Shown here in pieces: positions 53,852 through 64,000 of a DNA stretch of 64,000 bases. The stretch is taken from assembly GCA_026770025.1 (NCBI GenBank), contig JAMXDE010000011.1, positions 806,001 through 870,000 of the forward strand. The letters run 5' to 3'. The DNA comes from Craspedostauros australis (lineage: Eukaryota > Bacillariophyta > Bacillariophyceae > Mastogloiales > Achnanthaceae). The notes under the pieces are model-generated. The model saw only the letters and a program-made list of their open reading frames with translations. It had not been told where the DNA came from and did not search any database. The first letter of the stretch is position 1. The number at the start of each line of letters is the position of its first letter. Both the position numbers and the translations under genes were made by a program.

Positions 53852-54632
53852 CCGTCTTCCTTTGCGCTTATCCTGTCATACGAGCGGAACAGCAAAACCG
53901 TTAATGCAGAACTTGGGAAAGCCACGTCTCGCGAGACACTGGTCACCTCCAACGAAGCACGAGCGTGAGGGCCTCCCGTCTTCGTCAATGCAGAAGTGCT
54001 GGTGGAGGTATGGGTTTGACAGTGTGTCCAATGTGTTCAGCGTGACTGTTGACCAGAGGCAAGGCCGAAGATTGTTTGATCCTCACAACGAAGCAACAGT
54101 ACCAGATGGCGGGGGCAGGGGCAGCACAGCACAAGGTAGGTTCCGGCTGTGGCTTTTCTTGTGCACGATTGCTCGTGGGGCACTGTGCGCTTCGCACCAG
54201 TTTGGATTTCTGGCCATCATCCGCAACTGTTTCTTGGATGCAATCATGTTGTAGGGTTTTGGTAGAATGGTAGTATCACAAACAGTCTAAATGTATGTAT
54301 AAATAGTGCCTATTTTAGTGCTATCCATACGTGAAAATCGTGATCGTGTGCTCCATCTGCACACATCAATTTTGACCATCGTGTTTACACAAGGGGTAAT
54401 ACCAGCATCAATTGAATCCTGGAGAATCCGAATGTTTCGTTGGGACTCTGTCGTTCTCGCCACTGCGCGGATACTCGCAGAACAGGGTAGCTCGCAGTGA
54501 TCGTCCTCTACATGAGTACGAGTAAAGCAACAAAGTGAATTGATCTCAGCATGTGCAGGATGCAAGATTTTAAAGGTACATGACACATATATTTGCTTTA
54601 GGCACATGGCTTTGTCAGTGTGCTTCCACACC
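53852..54632. other. Spacer upstream of the C2/PH gene
   Basis: 781 bp between the C2/PH start and the dipeptidase stop, both minus strand. An in-frame stop followed by a TATGACAG acceptor-like site sits about 25 bp before ATG 53851, so part of this region may be an intron or 5' exon. TACGAGTA at 54517-54524. No other gene seen. Confidence 0.4.
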
Positions 54633-57124
54633 CTAAATCTCGCATTTGCAACGGAAGCCTTTGAGGAATGCGCCGGGGACCATCAACTCTTCGTCTGTCA
54701 ACGGCAGACAGCGGCATGACGATGGCTTGGGGCCTTTGATCTTGCCCAACTCGTGCAGGTACAGGCCGAGCACCTGCTCGTTTGATAATTGCACAGAAAA
54801 AGCGAACATGAAACAGCAGGATTGGGTCAGACGGTGGTGTTGATGCCATGACAATGCCAGCCAGATGGTTGGCATCGCTGGAAGAGTATTCGGATGGGCC
54901 AGAAAATGGTCATTCCATCAGTCTGTGCATCCACGCATCGTGCATGCGTCCATAACTTGTCGTCAGGGTTGATTCGTACGTACCTTGGTTCCATTGACCA
55001 AGTTGCTGACGTTGAACTTTTCGTTCTGAGAATGCGCCATGTCGTCGCAAGCTCCAATGGGCAGGAGGAGGACATTCATCCCTGTTGCATCCTCGACTGG
55101 AAGTTGGCGAAATTGAAGAAGTGAATGAAATTGACATGTGTGTTATGATTTCGGGTTGATTGGATTGGATTGAAATGAGTTACACAGAAGACGAAGCATC
55201 AGAGAGGGGGAGAGAGAGAGAGAGCAAGTTGGTGAATTGACGGGCGACACCAGCTTTGGCTTGGCGGATGGCATGTCCACGGCAGTTTCTTATCTTGGGA
55301 GAATCACGACATGCTCATGATCGCCTCACAAAGAGGTCACTCTCGTCATTGGATAATTGGATAATGCTCGAACATCGGATGCATTGCATGGATTGATCCA
55401 TGAATGAGTCAACTTACTGGCTGATGTGATGGGGATTGATCCACCTTCTCTTGTGAAGTCCGGCTTCTGGCCGTACACTTTCTCGATGGCTGCAGACGCA
55501 GCCTCGTAGTTGGGGTGCTTCGGATCGGCCAGCCATGACACGGCGCCAGAGATCATTTCGACTTTCAGCTTGTTTGGCGAACCAAGCTGTGGTCGCACAG
55601 GTATGTTAGACGCAAAGGAAACATTGGACCATTGGCAAAATGTAGGTCGGTATTCCGAGCAGAGTTTTGGTTGGCGTCAACATCGAGGCAAACGGCGGAT
55701 ATCCGATGTGAGAGTGCGACGACGCAAAGCTAGCCAGCAAGAGCCAAATGAGAACGAATGAGTATTTTTGAACTCACCGATGCAAAATCCCTCTTGATAT
55801 GTTCGGCGACAAGTCTTTCAATCTCTTTCGGCTTTTGATCCGGAACCAGTCGGAGTGAGAACTTCCCGAGAACCTTGGCCGGTATGACAGTCTTGGCACC
55901 CTTGCCGCTGAATGCGCCCTCGATGCCGTGCAGCGAGAGCGTTGGGTATCGCCATCGTCCCATCAGCAACCTCGTGCGGTCGTCGTGAAGAAGCTTATCC
56001 CCGATGATCTTGTTCTCCTTCTTGTACTCCTCCATGTCGAAGTCGATGGTATCATACATCTTGGTTTCCTCTTGCGTGACGGGTTTGACGCTGTCCATGA
56101 TGCCGTCGACCAGAATGTTGCCCTTGGAGTCGACGAGATTGCCCATGATGCGCACCAAATCAGTCATCGCCTCGTGCACGGTACCACCCAGCACCCCGGA
56201 ATGCAAATCTTGCTCGGAGCCCTGCACTTCGACCTGAAAGTACGCGAGGCCCCGCAGTCCGTACGTGAGACATGGCTTGGCCTTACCAAGCCAGTAATTG
56301 TCACTGATGCAGAAGAAGTCGACATCGTTGAGGAACTTGCCTTCCTTGCTTTCTTCAACGATGGTCTCGAAGAGCCCGTCGCTGCTGGATTCCTCCATGC
56401 CTTCGTACATGATCTTGATGTTGACCGGCAGTTCCACACCCAGCTGCTGATGCGCCTCGACGATCCACAGCCAGGACAACGCGGGCCCTTTGTCATCGGT
56501 GCTGCCACGTCCGAAGAGTTTCCCATCCTTCTCCGTCAAGGTGAACGGATCCGTGTCCCAGCCATCCTCCTTGGCCGCTGGTTGCACATCCAGATGACCG
56601 TACACGCAAACAGTTTTCTTCTCTGGGTCCACGATGAAATCACCGAGCAGGATGGGTGGCAGTGGCCTTTCAGCGGTCGCGACAGGGTTGTCCATCACCC
56701 TCGCGTTGCCTCCGAGTCTCTCTATGTGATCCTTCGTCCAGTCAATCATCTTGTTGATATCTTCGAGGTGTGCATCCAGATCTGAGGAAATCGACGGGAT
56801 GCTGCACCGCGCGGATCGTAGGAATTGACATGGACATTGACAAGGACGTTGACGTTGCCGTCGAAGGCACGCGACTAACAAAGTGGAGCGTGAGAGATTG
56901 AACAAGATGCAAGAAAGATGCGGGGCGTTGAATTCAAACAACCGTGGTGTGCGCATGCACACCAATAGGCAGGAGTGAAGGTGGCAATTGGGAAGTGGAG
57001 GCCGTCGGGGTCAGCATGAAAGTCGCAACGGCCAAACTCACGCAACGGCCTCCGCGAGTCTATCGACGTAAAGCCTCGTGTTGTCGTCCACATGCTGGAA
57101 GAACCGGTCCTGAAAGTCTGTCAT
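54633..57124 (-). CDS. M20 metallopeptidase, cytosolic non-specific dipeptidase (CNDP2/DUG1) type
   Basis: Five exons, 57042-57124, 55778-56801, 55418-55586, 54984-55096 and 54633-54773, all GT-AG and phase-consistent; 509 residues. The metal site is complete: YGHLDVQP (His, Asp), RGSTDDKGP (bridging Asp), EGMEESSS (catalytic and ligand Glu), FCISDNYW (Asp) and MAHSQNEK (last His). The lid/dimerisation domain between about 205 and 360 is typical of CNDP. Each join restores a conserved block, for example SIPITSAS-IEDATGMNVLLLP. The family hydrolyses dipeptides such as Cys-Gly in glutathione turnover and needs Zn2+ or Mn2+. No targeting signal, so cytosolic. The C-terminus extends about 30 residues past the usual end and is Cys/Lys-rich. 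Confidence 0.95.
55210..55224. repeat. (GA)n tract in a dipeptidase intron
   Basis: Short GA run within the 321 bp intron 3; on the transcribed strand it is a CT-rich tract upstream of the acceptor and may act as part of the polypyrimidine region. Confidence 0.7.
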
Positions 57125-57887
57125 GGTGATGCTCCTGTGTTGTTGTGAATTCTGTTGGATGGGGAGATTGACAAGATCTGGTGTCAAGGAGAGGGAATGG
57201 GGAGAGAGGAAGCGGAAACAGGACATGGCTGCAACGCTTCTTGTTGTGCGGTTTGGACAACGAGGGACAACGAGGTGTCATGTTGGGCTCCCAAAGAATT
57301 CGCCAAATCAATCACGAATTTTCAGTCACATTCGAATGACCCATGTGACCACACCCACATTCTTCATTCCTCCAAGTCACGAGTTGGGGACTCTTGGATG
57401 GGATGAAGTTGAAGATGATGATTGGCGTTCTTCGCAAAGAACAACACGGCACGCTAACCAAAACACGTCAAACGTCATCACTCGCTCACTCACTCACCCG
57501 CTCACTTGCTCATCGCAACTCACCGTGGCAATTTCCTCCTTCTCGCTGACATGCATCATTGCGCGGCACAAACACACGCACACCACGTTCCGCGCATGTC
57601 ACAAAACCAAACCAGACCAACAGAGACGGACACAAGAAGCAATCCAGAGCACAAATAGCCGCAGAGTAGAGCATAGCAGACGAGCACAAGCAGGATACAT
57701 GCATACCACAAAAGAGACAAGCGGATAGCGTCGCACACAATTCCAATACTGTATTATACATACGATCAGAACGAGCAGCGAAAGCAATATCAATAGAAAA
57801 CGCGTGGAGAGGCATTCTGCAAGAGAGCGACAGGCGACAAGAACAGTTCACCAATAGAGAAGAGGCTTTTCAGCAAGTTCCCTCACA
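57125..57887. promoter_or_regulatory. Divergent intergenic region
   Basis: 763 bp between the start codons of the dipeptidase (leftward) and heme oxygenase (rightward). The side next to heme oxygenase is AC-rich leader-like sequence. Both promoters should lie here; no defined element was recognised. Confidence 0.45.
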
Positions 57888-59090
57888 ATGATGATTCAAC
57901 GCACGGAGACGATGACGGCGTTCATGATGGCCGCCCTCGCGGTGGCTGCCTGCGTTCCACAGGCACAGGCATTCGTCTCAACAACGACACCGCCTGCGGC
58001 ATTCGTCTCCCAAAAGACGATGCTCTTCTCGGCACCAACTGCCACAACAAGCAACAATTTTATCGGAACCGAATTGCGTGACGCCGCCATGAAGCTGCAC
58101 ACGCGAGAGCAGGCCCCGCAGGAAGGCAAGGCCGCCACCGTCGAACGCGAGCCGCACACGACGACACATGACGATTACCTGCGATTCCTCGTGGACAGCC
58201 AGCACGTGTACCGGCAGCTAGAGATTGCGGTGAACGAGCTGGAAGGCCTTGCTGTGTTCCGCAACACCGGATTGGAGCGCGTGGACAGGCTGGAACAGGA
58301 TATCGACTTCATGACTGCGGAGTACGGACTTGAGCGACCGGAAGTTGGCACGCCTGGAAAGGAGTACGCGGCTGTCATCGAGAAGCTGAGCTATGCTGAC
58401 ACGATCCCACAATTCATGTGCCATTTCTACAATCATTACTTTGCGCACACCGCTGGCGGTAGAATGATCGGCAAGAAGATGAGCTCTCTGTTGCTGGAGA
58501 AGAAGACGTTGGAGTTCTACAAGGTGAGCACAGAACTCGTGGGGAGAATATGGCACTCTCGTATGATCGCGTGAACTGATTGGATCCGCTGGGACGCAGT
58601 TGGTAGCACGCCAGGCAAGCGTGTACGACCTGTTGAATGTGATGCATGCCACGTCTTCACGAGCAACCGGACATCGGCAATATCTATGATGTGATACGCG
58701 CAATGCCCGTACTCTATTCTGCCACGCCTTTACATACCTGCCCTTTGACCTCCTCCGAGGTTCATTGCTAGATGCTGATACTGATTATGCCGTATTGTGG
58801 CGTTAATGGAGCCCATTTCAATTGTACTCGATCGCATTCTGACACTCGCTGAATTACATATGCTACGCTGCTACTGCCCAACCATACGACAACCAATTAT
58901 CTGCTCTAAAATCAAACAGTGGGATGGCGATGTGAACAAAATGAAGGTCCAGGTGAAGCAGGACATCGAAGACATGGTGGCATCATGGACGAGAGAGCAG
59001 AAGGATGCCTGCGTCAACGAGACAGCGGCTGCATTCCGCGGGGGTGGATCATTGAACAGCAACCTCGCCGGGGCGCATGGCAAGCAATGA
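57888..59090 (+). CDS. HO: Plastid heme oxygenase (HY1 type)
   Basis: Two exons, 57888-58523 and 58920-59090, with a 396 bp intron (GTGAGC...AACAG, phase 0); 268 residues. The N-terminus is a signal peptide ending PQAQAFVS, the plastid motif, followed by a transit-like Thr/Ser stretch. The enzyme body matches plant HY1: YLRFLVDSQHVYRQLE, EFRNTGLER-like VFRNTGLERVDRL, and the diagnostic HFYNHYFAHTAGGRMIG. The join yields LEFYKWDGDV, conserved in plastid heme oxygenases. It cleaves heme to biliverdin IXalpha with ferredoxin as electron donor, feeding bilin/phytochromobilin synthesis and heme turnover. Ends LAGAHGKQ. ATG 57888 is followed at once by a second ATG; either gives the same signal peptide. 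Confidence 0.95.
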
Positions 59091-59881
59091 TCAGCGACCA
59101 GAAACACCCCGGAGTTTCCAGCAGTGACTCTCGAGCATACTTGTAGATTGGTGCCACAGGAGTAGAGTACCTACAACATGTCGCAATTCTACTTGTTCAA
59201 ATGCAAACAGAGTAGGGCAGAGTTGTCCAAGGCGATTCTGTCGTGTGTTGCATTGCAAGAGGAGGCGCCACATCCATCTTTAGCGATGACGATGATCCTC
59301 CATTTCCATCAAACAATACCCGAAGCAGATCTGGGTAGTTCTTGGTGGTTGGTGGTGTCAATGACCCGAAGCCATCACCAAAACAACAACTGACGCGACA
59401 CGTGTTGATCGTGTGCCAAAGCAAGAAAGGGAACTACAAACAGGATCGCGTGTTTCTGAGTTGAGGGTGCCGGTCTTCCTGATCGGACCTCTCATGCTGC
59501 CCACGTAGAGCTCGTGTCGAAATTACGGACTAAGTAAGTACCTACGGATTTCCTTCAGCGCCCAACCACAAAACTCTGCTGCGTGTGTGATCAGCGTGGG
59601 TGGTCGTGCGCCCACACACAGACGCCGTCGTCATCATCGTTGCAGCCTTTGTTCGTGTTGTTACTGTTGATGCTGCTGTTGCTGTTGCTGTTGCTGTTGC
59701 GTGCTTGTTGTTTGGTGCAGCGCAACACGAAACGCGTCATCGTTAGCGTTTGAACAGCAGTAACACCGGAAGGAGCAAGAAGGCGCAAGGAGCAACAGGA
59801 ACGGTAACGCCAACAGCACCAACGCCAACAGGCCATCATCAACACCAAAGTAGCAACCCTGCACAAACACCGTTGTTGACC
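59091..59881. other. Intergenic region upstream of the ATP synthase gamma gene
   Basis: 791 bp. A GTT/CTG-rich low-complexity patch lies near 59660-59720. It should contain the promoter of the gamma-subunit gene. No gene recognised. Confidence 0.4.
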
Positions 59882-62077
59882 ATGGCTCCTCTTCGCACCA
59901 TCATCCAGCGGGCAGCCCCACGTGTGGCCTCCATGTGAGTGATCAATCGCGGCGCAAAGCCTGCCTTCTTGGTCGATCCGTTGGTTGGCTGGTTGGCTGG
60001 CTGGTTGGTTGGATTGTCGAGGCTATCGATGTCGTCATCCTCCTCGTGTCCGTGTCCGGCAAAGTGAATCTGCCCCAATGCGGCTGCATGTCGGCACGTG
60101 AAAAAACTTGGCAGCAGCACACCAAAGGCAGCTTCGCAAGGGCGTGGCCTTCGAAGGCCTTTCAACGGCTTGCATGCTGGGATGGGATAGGATGGGTTAC
60201 CTCTTATGGCTGTGCTGATGGTTAATTCGTAGCGGACACAAGCGCAAGTACAAGCACACAACCCAATCTCGGTGTTGCCATCGGCACGTGTGCTGTGGTG
60301 GGGCAACAGCATCGGCGTCGGCATGGGAGATCCTTTCAACTGTGACCGCATGAACCATTGGGATGCAATCATCCCACAACAACAACACGCACACATACTC
60401 TCTCTCTCTCTTCGTCCTCGTACTTCTCACATCTCGTCTCGTCTCCTCCGTTTCACCTTTTCATCGGCGACGCCTTCGTGCCGCCCCCAACAATCCCATT
60501 CCTTCACGCATGTGCACGCAGGGTCACACGCCAACAGGCACGTGGAATGGCCACTGAAAAGCAGAGTGAGTGAGAAGGCATTGAAGACATGCCATGCAAC
60601 CGATGGAGAATGATGACATGAATTCGCAGATGCCCGACTGTTTGGTGACGTAGCTCGGTTGTGGATGTGAATCTGTGTGGAACTCTTGGGCGCAGGTTAT
60701 CATAGCTGAAGCTATACCTGAAACTGAAGCTGGACACAGAACCATCGGTGGAGTCCTGAAGGAATCACAATCACAAGGAATGTCACTTTGTGGTTTGTGG
60801 CTGTTGCTTTTGCAGAAGTCAGTTGCACGAGTAATTGCCAACGAGATTGAGTTGTGTTTGGTCGAATTCTGTGAGGAGCAGGCGGAGGCTCAGTTACGGC
60901 TCAAGACACCGTGCTTCGCCACTTGTGCAGCAAGCAAGGTGATGGGCATGGACATGAAGACTGCAGCCATGCAACACTGCTGCAACATGCCACCCCTCTC
61001 AAAGCGTTGATCAGCGACATCGAGTACTCCAATCGCCGTCAGGGTGGGATGAACACACTACCGATGGACGTCTTTGGATACGAGATCGATCCTCTCTTTG
61101 TCAATTATGCAAGAAGTCTCGAAGATTATATTCATCCATCGCTCACCATCTTTCAACTTTGCTTCATTCTTTGGTTTACTCCACAACCATACAACCGCGA
61201 CACGTTCAATCCATGAATTCCTGCAACCCGTCCTGCACTTTCCTCAGTTTTCAACCAAATCCAATCCACCAAGAATATCAAGAAGATCACTTCATCCATG
61301 AAGATGGTCTCCGCTGCCAAGCTCAAGGGAGACGAGAGTCGCCTTGCCGCTGCTGCTTCCTTCAACAGCTGGAGTGCCTCCCTGGCCGGCGAGCCGAAGA
61401 TGATCGAGGATGCCACCTTCGAGGAGCTCCCACAAAAGACGCTCATCGTCCCGATCACCTCCGAGAAGGGACTTTGCGGTGGTGTCAACTCCTTCATCAC
61501 CCGCGCCACCAAGAACTGCCTCAAGTCGCTCATCGATCAAGGAAAGGAGGCCGACATCGTTGTCGTCGGCGACAAGGGACGTGGCCAGCTTCGCCGCACC
61601 CACGGAGACAAGATCCTCCGCACCGTGACCGACATCGTCGCACCAGGTAACTTCTCCCTGGCCTGCGCCATCGCCACCGAGCTCTCCGCCGCCGGTGCCG
61701 AGGACTACGATGCCATCTGCATCGTCTACAATTCCTTCGTCAACGCCGCCACGTACAACCAGATGTACAAGGTCATCACCCCATACGCCAAGCTTGAGGA
61801 TGACTCCGCCCTGCTCCCCACCTACGACTTCGATGCCGACAAGCCAGATGCCATGGGCGATCTGTTCGAGTACATGGTCGCATCCCAGCTCTTCCACAGC
61901 TTCATGGACGGCGCCACCGCCGAGCAGGCCTCCCGTATGACCGCCATGGAGAACGCATCCCAGAACGCCAACGAAATGATCGACTCCTTGACTCTGCGAT
62001 ACAACCGCGCCCGTCAGGCCCGTATCACCACCGAGCTCATTGAGATTATCTCCGGAGCCTCCGCCCTCGATGACTAA
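59882..62077 (+). CDS. ATP5F1C: Mitochondrial F1Fo ATP synthase gamma subunit
   Basis: Three exons, 59882-59934, 60522-60565 and 61248-62077, with introns of 587 and 682 bp, all GT-AG and phase-matched; 308 residues. Exons 1 and 2 encode an Arg-rich mitochondrial presequence (MAPLRTIIQRAAPRVASM, then VTRQQARG) and MATEKQ. Exon 3 begins with FNQIQSTKNIKKITSSMKMV, the conserved N-terminal coiled-coil helix of the rotor shaft. Further marks are EKGLCGGVNS, the central Rossmann-like part, and the C-terminal helix ENASQNANEMIDSLTLRYNRARQARITTEL-type block, the other half of the shaft. It rotates inside the alpha3beta3 head to couple proton flow to ATP synthesis. It lacks the regulatory Cys loop of plastid gamma subunits, so the mitochondrial assignment is firm. 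Confidence 0.95.
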
Positions 62078-62986
62078 GCACGCAGAGTGCGTCGAACAGT
62101 GCGCCTATCATACAATACTATCGCGGTTGGGGGACATGTGCGTAGCAAGCAGGATGCGACACGAACGTGATGCCGTGCCAACAAACTGCTCTCCTCAAGT
62201 AAACCACCATGGTAGAATACGCGCACGACAGAGTGAGCCATTTGCCGTGAACTCGTTCATCTACACACACACTCTCTCTCTCTCTGTAGAGGGTAGCGTA
62301 GAGTGTGTTTCAACCGTCTTGCTCCTGCCTCTTTCGTGACGTGCGGTGGCTGCGCATGCCTGTGAGGAGGTTTGGAATAGCTGCCTGACTGTTATCGTTC
62401 GCCGCGCTTCAGTGTTGTTGGAAGACAACGAGTCCCGGCACTCCCTATTCGTGAAGCACTTGGTGCCAAGTTGTCGGCTGGAGAAGAGGCTCGAAAGCCA
62501 GCAACAGGATGGGAACCATCAATCCGAGACCTCGACGAATGGGAATACCAGCACCGCTTGCACCATCGTTGGTTCCTCCACACAAAAGGCTCACTCTCGG
62601 CAGCGCACGCACAAGAAGCCAACAGCGTGGAGTATCGGCAAGCACAGAGAGAGAGCATCCTGCCAACGCTGCGCGCGTACAAACTAAGCAGAAGGCAATA
62701 CCCACGAGCAGGAGAGAGAGAGAGCAGCTGACACGTTGACAGCAACTGTTCCCGCGTGCGAAAGTTCGCAGCAAGAGAACGGAAACGGCCTACCGATACT
62801 CGTACAACTCCTCTGTTGGTGCAGAGATCCACATTCTGCGGAATTACTACTACCACACGCACGCACGCGGACCATACGAATACACACGAGCGCGTACGAG
62901 GCAGAGCAAGAACAGAGGACACACAGTTCCACTGCTCCAGGGTACGACGCAATCCAGCAGTTGGATCAGGCTGCCCGCTTCCCAAG
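62078..62986. other. Intergenic region upstream of the SAC3/GANP gene
   Basis: 909 bp with short CT and GA tracts near 62271-62286 and 62718-62726. It holds the 3' end of the gamma-subunit gene and the promoter of the next gene. TACTCGTA at 62797-62804. No gene recognised. Confidence 0.4.
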
Positions 62987-64000
62987 ATGAAATCCAAAAA
63001 GAAATCGTGGCACAAGAACAACGGCAAGAACCGAAAGGCAACAACCATGGCAACGATCCGAGCTTCAACGACGCCCAGTGCCTATCTGCAAGATGTGGGA
63101 ACGAAAGGAATCAAGAAGTCGCACGTGATGATGGGGCAGAATTCGGTTGGATTCGATCTGCCTCTCACCAACGAAGAGGCGCAGCGTCGGGCCAAGCGAT
63201 TGGTGAGTTCGGTCGTCTTCTCTTCATTCCATTATCACTCTTTTCTGCATCGTATGATATGGGTGGCATGTTGCGCTATGCTACGCTGTGCCTCTCTCTA
63301 GAGGAAAGGTGATGGCGACGGCGATTGTTACGTTCGCCACGATCGTGTTTATCGTTGCGCTCATGAAACCACACGATGCCTCGCACATCGCACAATCTCA
63401 CGGAACAGCTCTTCAATTCATGATTTCCCCGTTTACCACGCTCTGCTCTGCTCTACTCTGTCATGCGCAACTGATTGATGTACTCTCCTGTGTTCTCTGC
63501 TCCTTCTGTATGCATGGTCGATGTCTGTGGCTTCACGCTCACAACAGCAACGATTTGGCCAATCCAGCGGTAGCGATGCATCAAACGATGACGACGCCAG
63601 CTACAATTACTATTGCAACCCTGACACTCTGCCAGGTGCTCTGTCAAGTTCGAGAGATGATGCGGGTTATGCCTCCCACAAGTCGAAGAAGCGAAGAAGG
63701 TCGAAAGACAGCGACGATCAAACGTCTTCCTCCGTCTTCGTGGGAACCTGCCAGGATTTGGAGAAGCCCTACTTCCGACTCACGACGTTCCCGAAACGTG
63801 AGAAGGTCCGGCCGCTCGATGTGCTGGTCAAATCGCTGAAGCACATCAAGCACAAGTTCTTCCAGGAGGAGGACTTCGAATGGGCCACGGAGCAGCTCAA
63901 GAGCGTGCGCCAAGACATCACGGTGCAGCATCTCAGGAACAAGTTTGTGCTGGATGTCTACGAGATGCACGCCAGGTTGCTGCTCGAGAACGGCGATCTG
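62987..64000 (+). CDS. LENG8/THP3-type SAC3/GANP domain protein, 5' part
   Basis: Exon 1, 62987-63202, and exon 2 from 63548 to the window end, with a 345 bp intron (GTGAGT...ACAACAG, phase 0); cut at the 3' end. The first 70 residues are Lys/Asn-rich and basic. Exon 2 opens with a Gly/Ser/Asp-rich part and a nuclear-localisation-like KSKKRRRSK. The SAC3/GANP domain then begins: VGTCQDLEKPYFRLT, VRPLDVLVKSL, EQLKSVRQDITVQHLRN and VYEMHARLLLENGDL. This order is that of LENG8/THP3 rather than the mRNA-export factor SAC3 itself. These nuclear proteins form a PCI scaffold with CSN12/THP1-like partners in mRNA processing and splicing. The remaining PCI part lies beyond the window. Confidence 0.92.

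Noticed and set aside
62271-62290. CT-repeat as a CRISPR-like or satellite array
   Set aside because: Only short dinucleotide tracts without spacers; not an array.

Overview
This window is nuclear DNA from a photosynthetic eukaryote with a secondary red-type plastid, most likely a stramenopile (heterokont) alga such as a diatom or relative. Evidence: GT-AG introns of about 77 to 900 bp; spliced genes on both strands with short spacers; and four proteins (YqgF-like resolvase, phosphoglycolate phosphatase-like HAD, a P-loop kinase, heme oxygenase) that start with a signal peptide ending in an 'A-F' or 'G-F' cleavage motif (the ASAFAP-type bipartite plastid signal of red secondary plastids). No tRNA, rRNA, CRISPR or mobile element was recognised. 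Exon joins below were built by hand from splice signals and reading-frame phase; in every multi-exon model that lies whole in the window the summed exon length is divisible by three.

Layout. 1-9 kb: end of a short-chain dehydrogenase (+), a mitochondrial-looking chymotrypsin-fold protease whose nucleophile position is Cys (-), a plastid YqgF/RuvX-like protein (+), a POT-family peptide transporter (+) and a plastid phosphoglycolate phosphatase-like enzyme (+). 9.5-16.7 kb: a Gln-rich nuclear-looking protein with a small Cys/His motif (-), followed by a 4.6 kb stretch without a recognisable gene, part of it a CA/CAA-rich probable leader. 16.7-20.5 kb: an M14 carboxypeptidase with two possible starts and a plastid uridine-kinase-like P-loop kinase. 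20.8-29.5 kb: a nine-exon Dicer (DExH helicase, dimerisation domain, two RNase III domains with intact acidic residues). 30.6-33.3 kb: a decayed duplicate and the intact copy of a PTPS-like (T-fold) gene. 33.9-38.1 kb: two tandem triose-phosphate-translocator-family genes with the same intron position. 38.8-44 kb: a nuclear protein with a C-terminal PIP box (-) and an unknown, probably mitochondrial protein (+). 44.3-47.5 kb: a SET1/MLL-type SET protein in which the NHSC motif reads NASC. 48.6-53.9 kb: a C2/C1-like/reticulon-like/PH membrane protein of the MCTP type. 54.6-57.1 kb: an M20 dipeptidase of the CNDP/DUG1 type. 57.9-62.1 kb: plastid heme oxygenase and the mitochondrial F1 ATP synthase gamma subunit. 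63-64 kb: 5' part of a LENG8-type SAC3/GANP protein, cut by the window end.

The genes do not form one pathway. Themes are plastid carbon and tetrapyrrole metabolism (phosphatase, translocators, heme oxygenase) and nuclear RNA/chromatin functions (Dicer, SET, PIP-box protein, SAC3/GANP). The most notable items are the complete metazoan/plant-style Dicer, the CpG-decayed PTPS duplicate 1.1 kb from it, the Cys-nucleophile protease, the NASC SET domain and the unusual C2/membrane protein.
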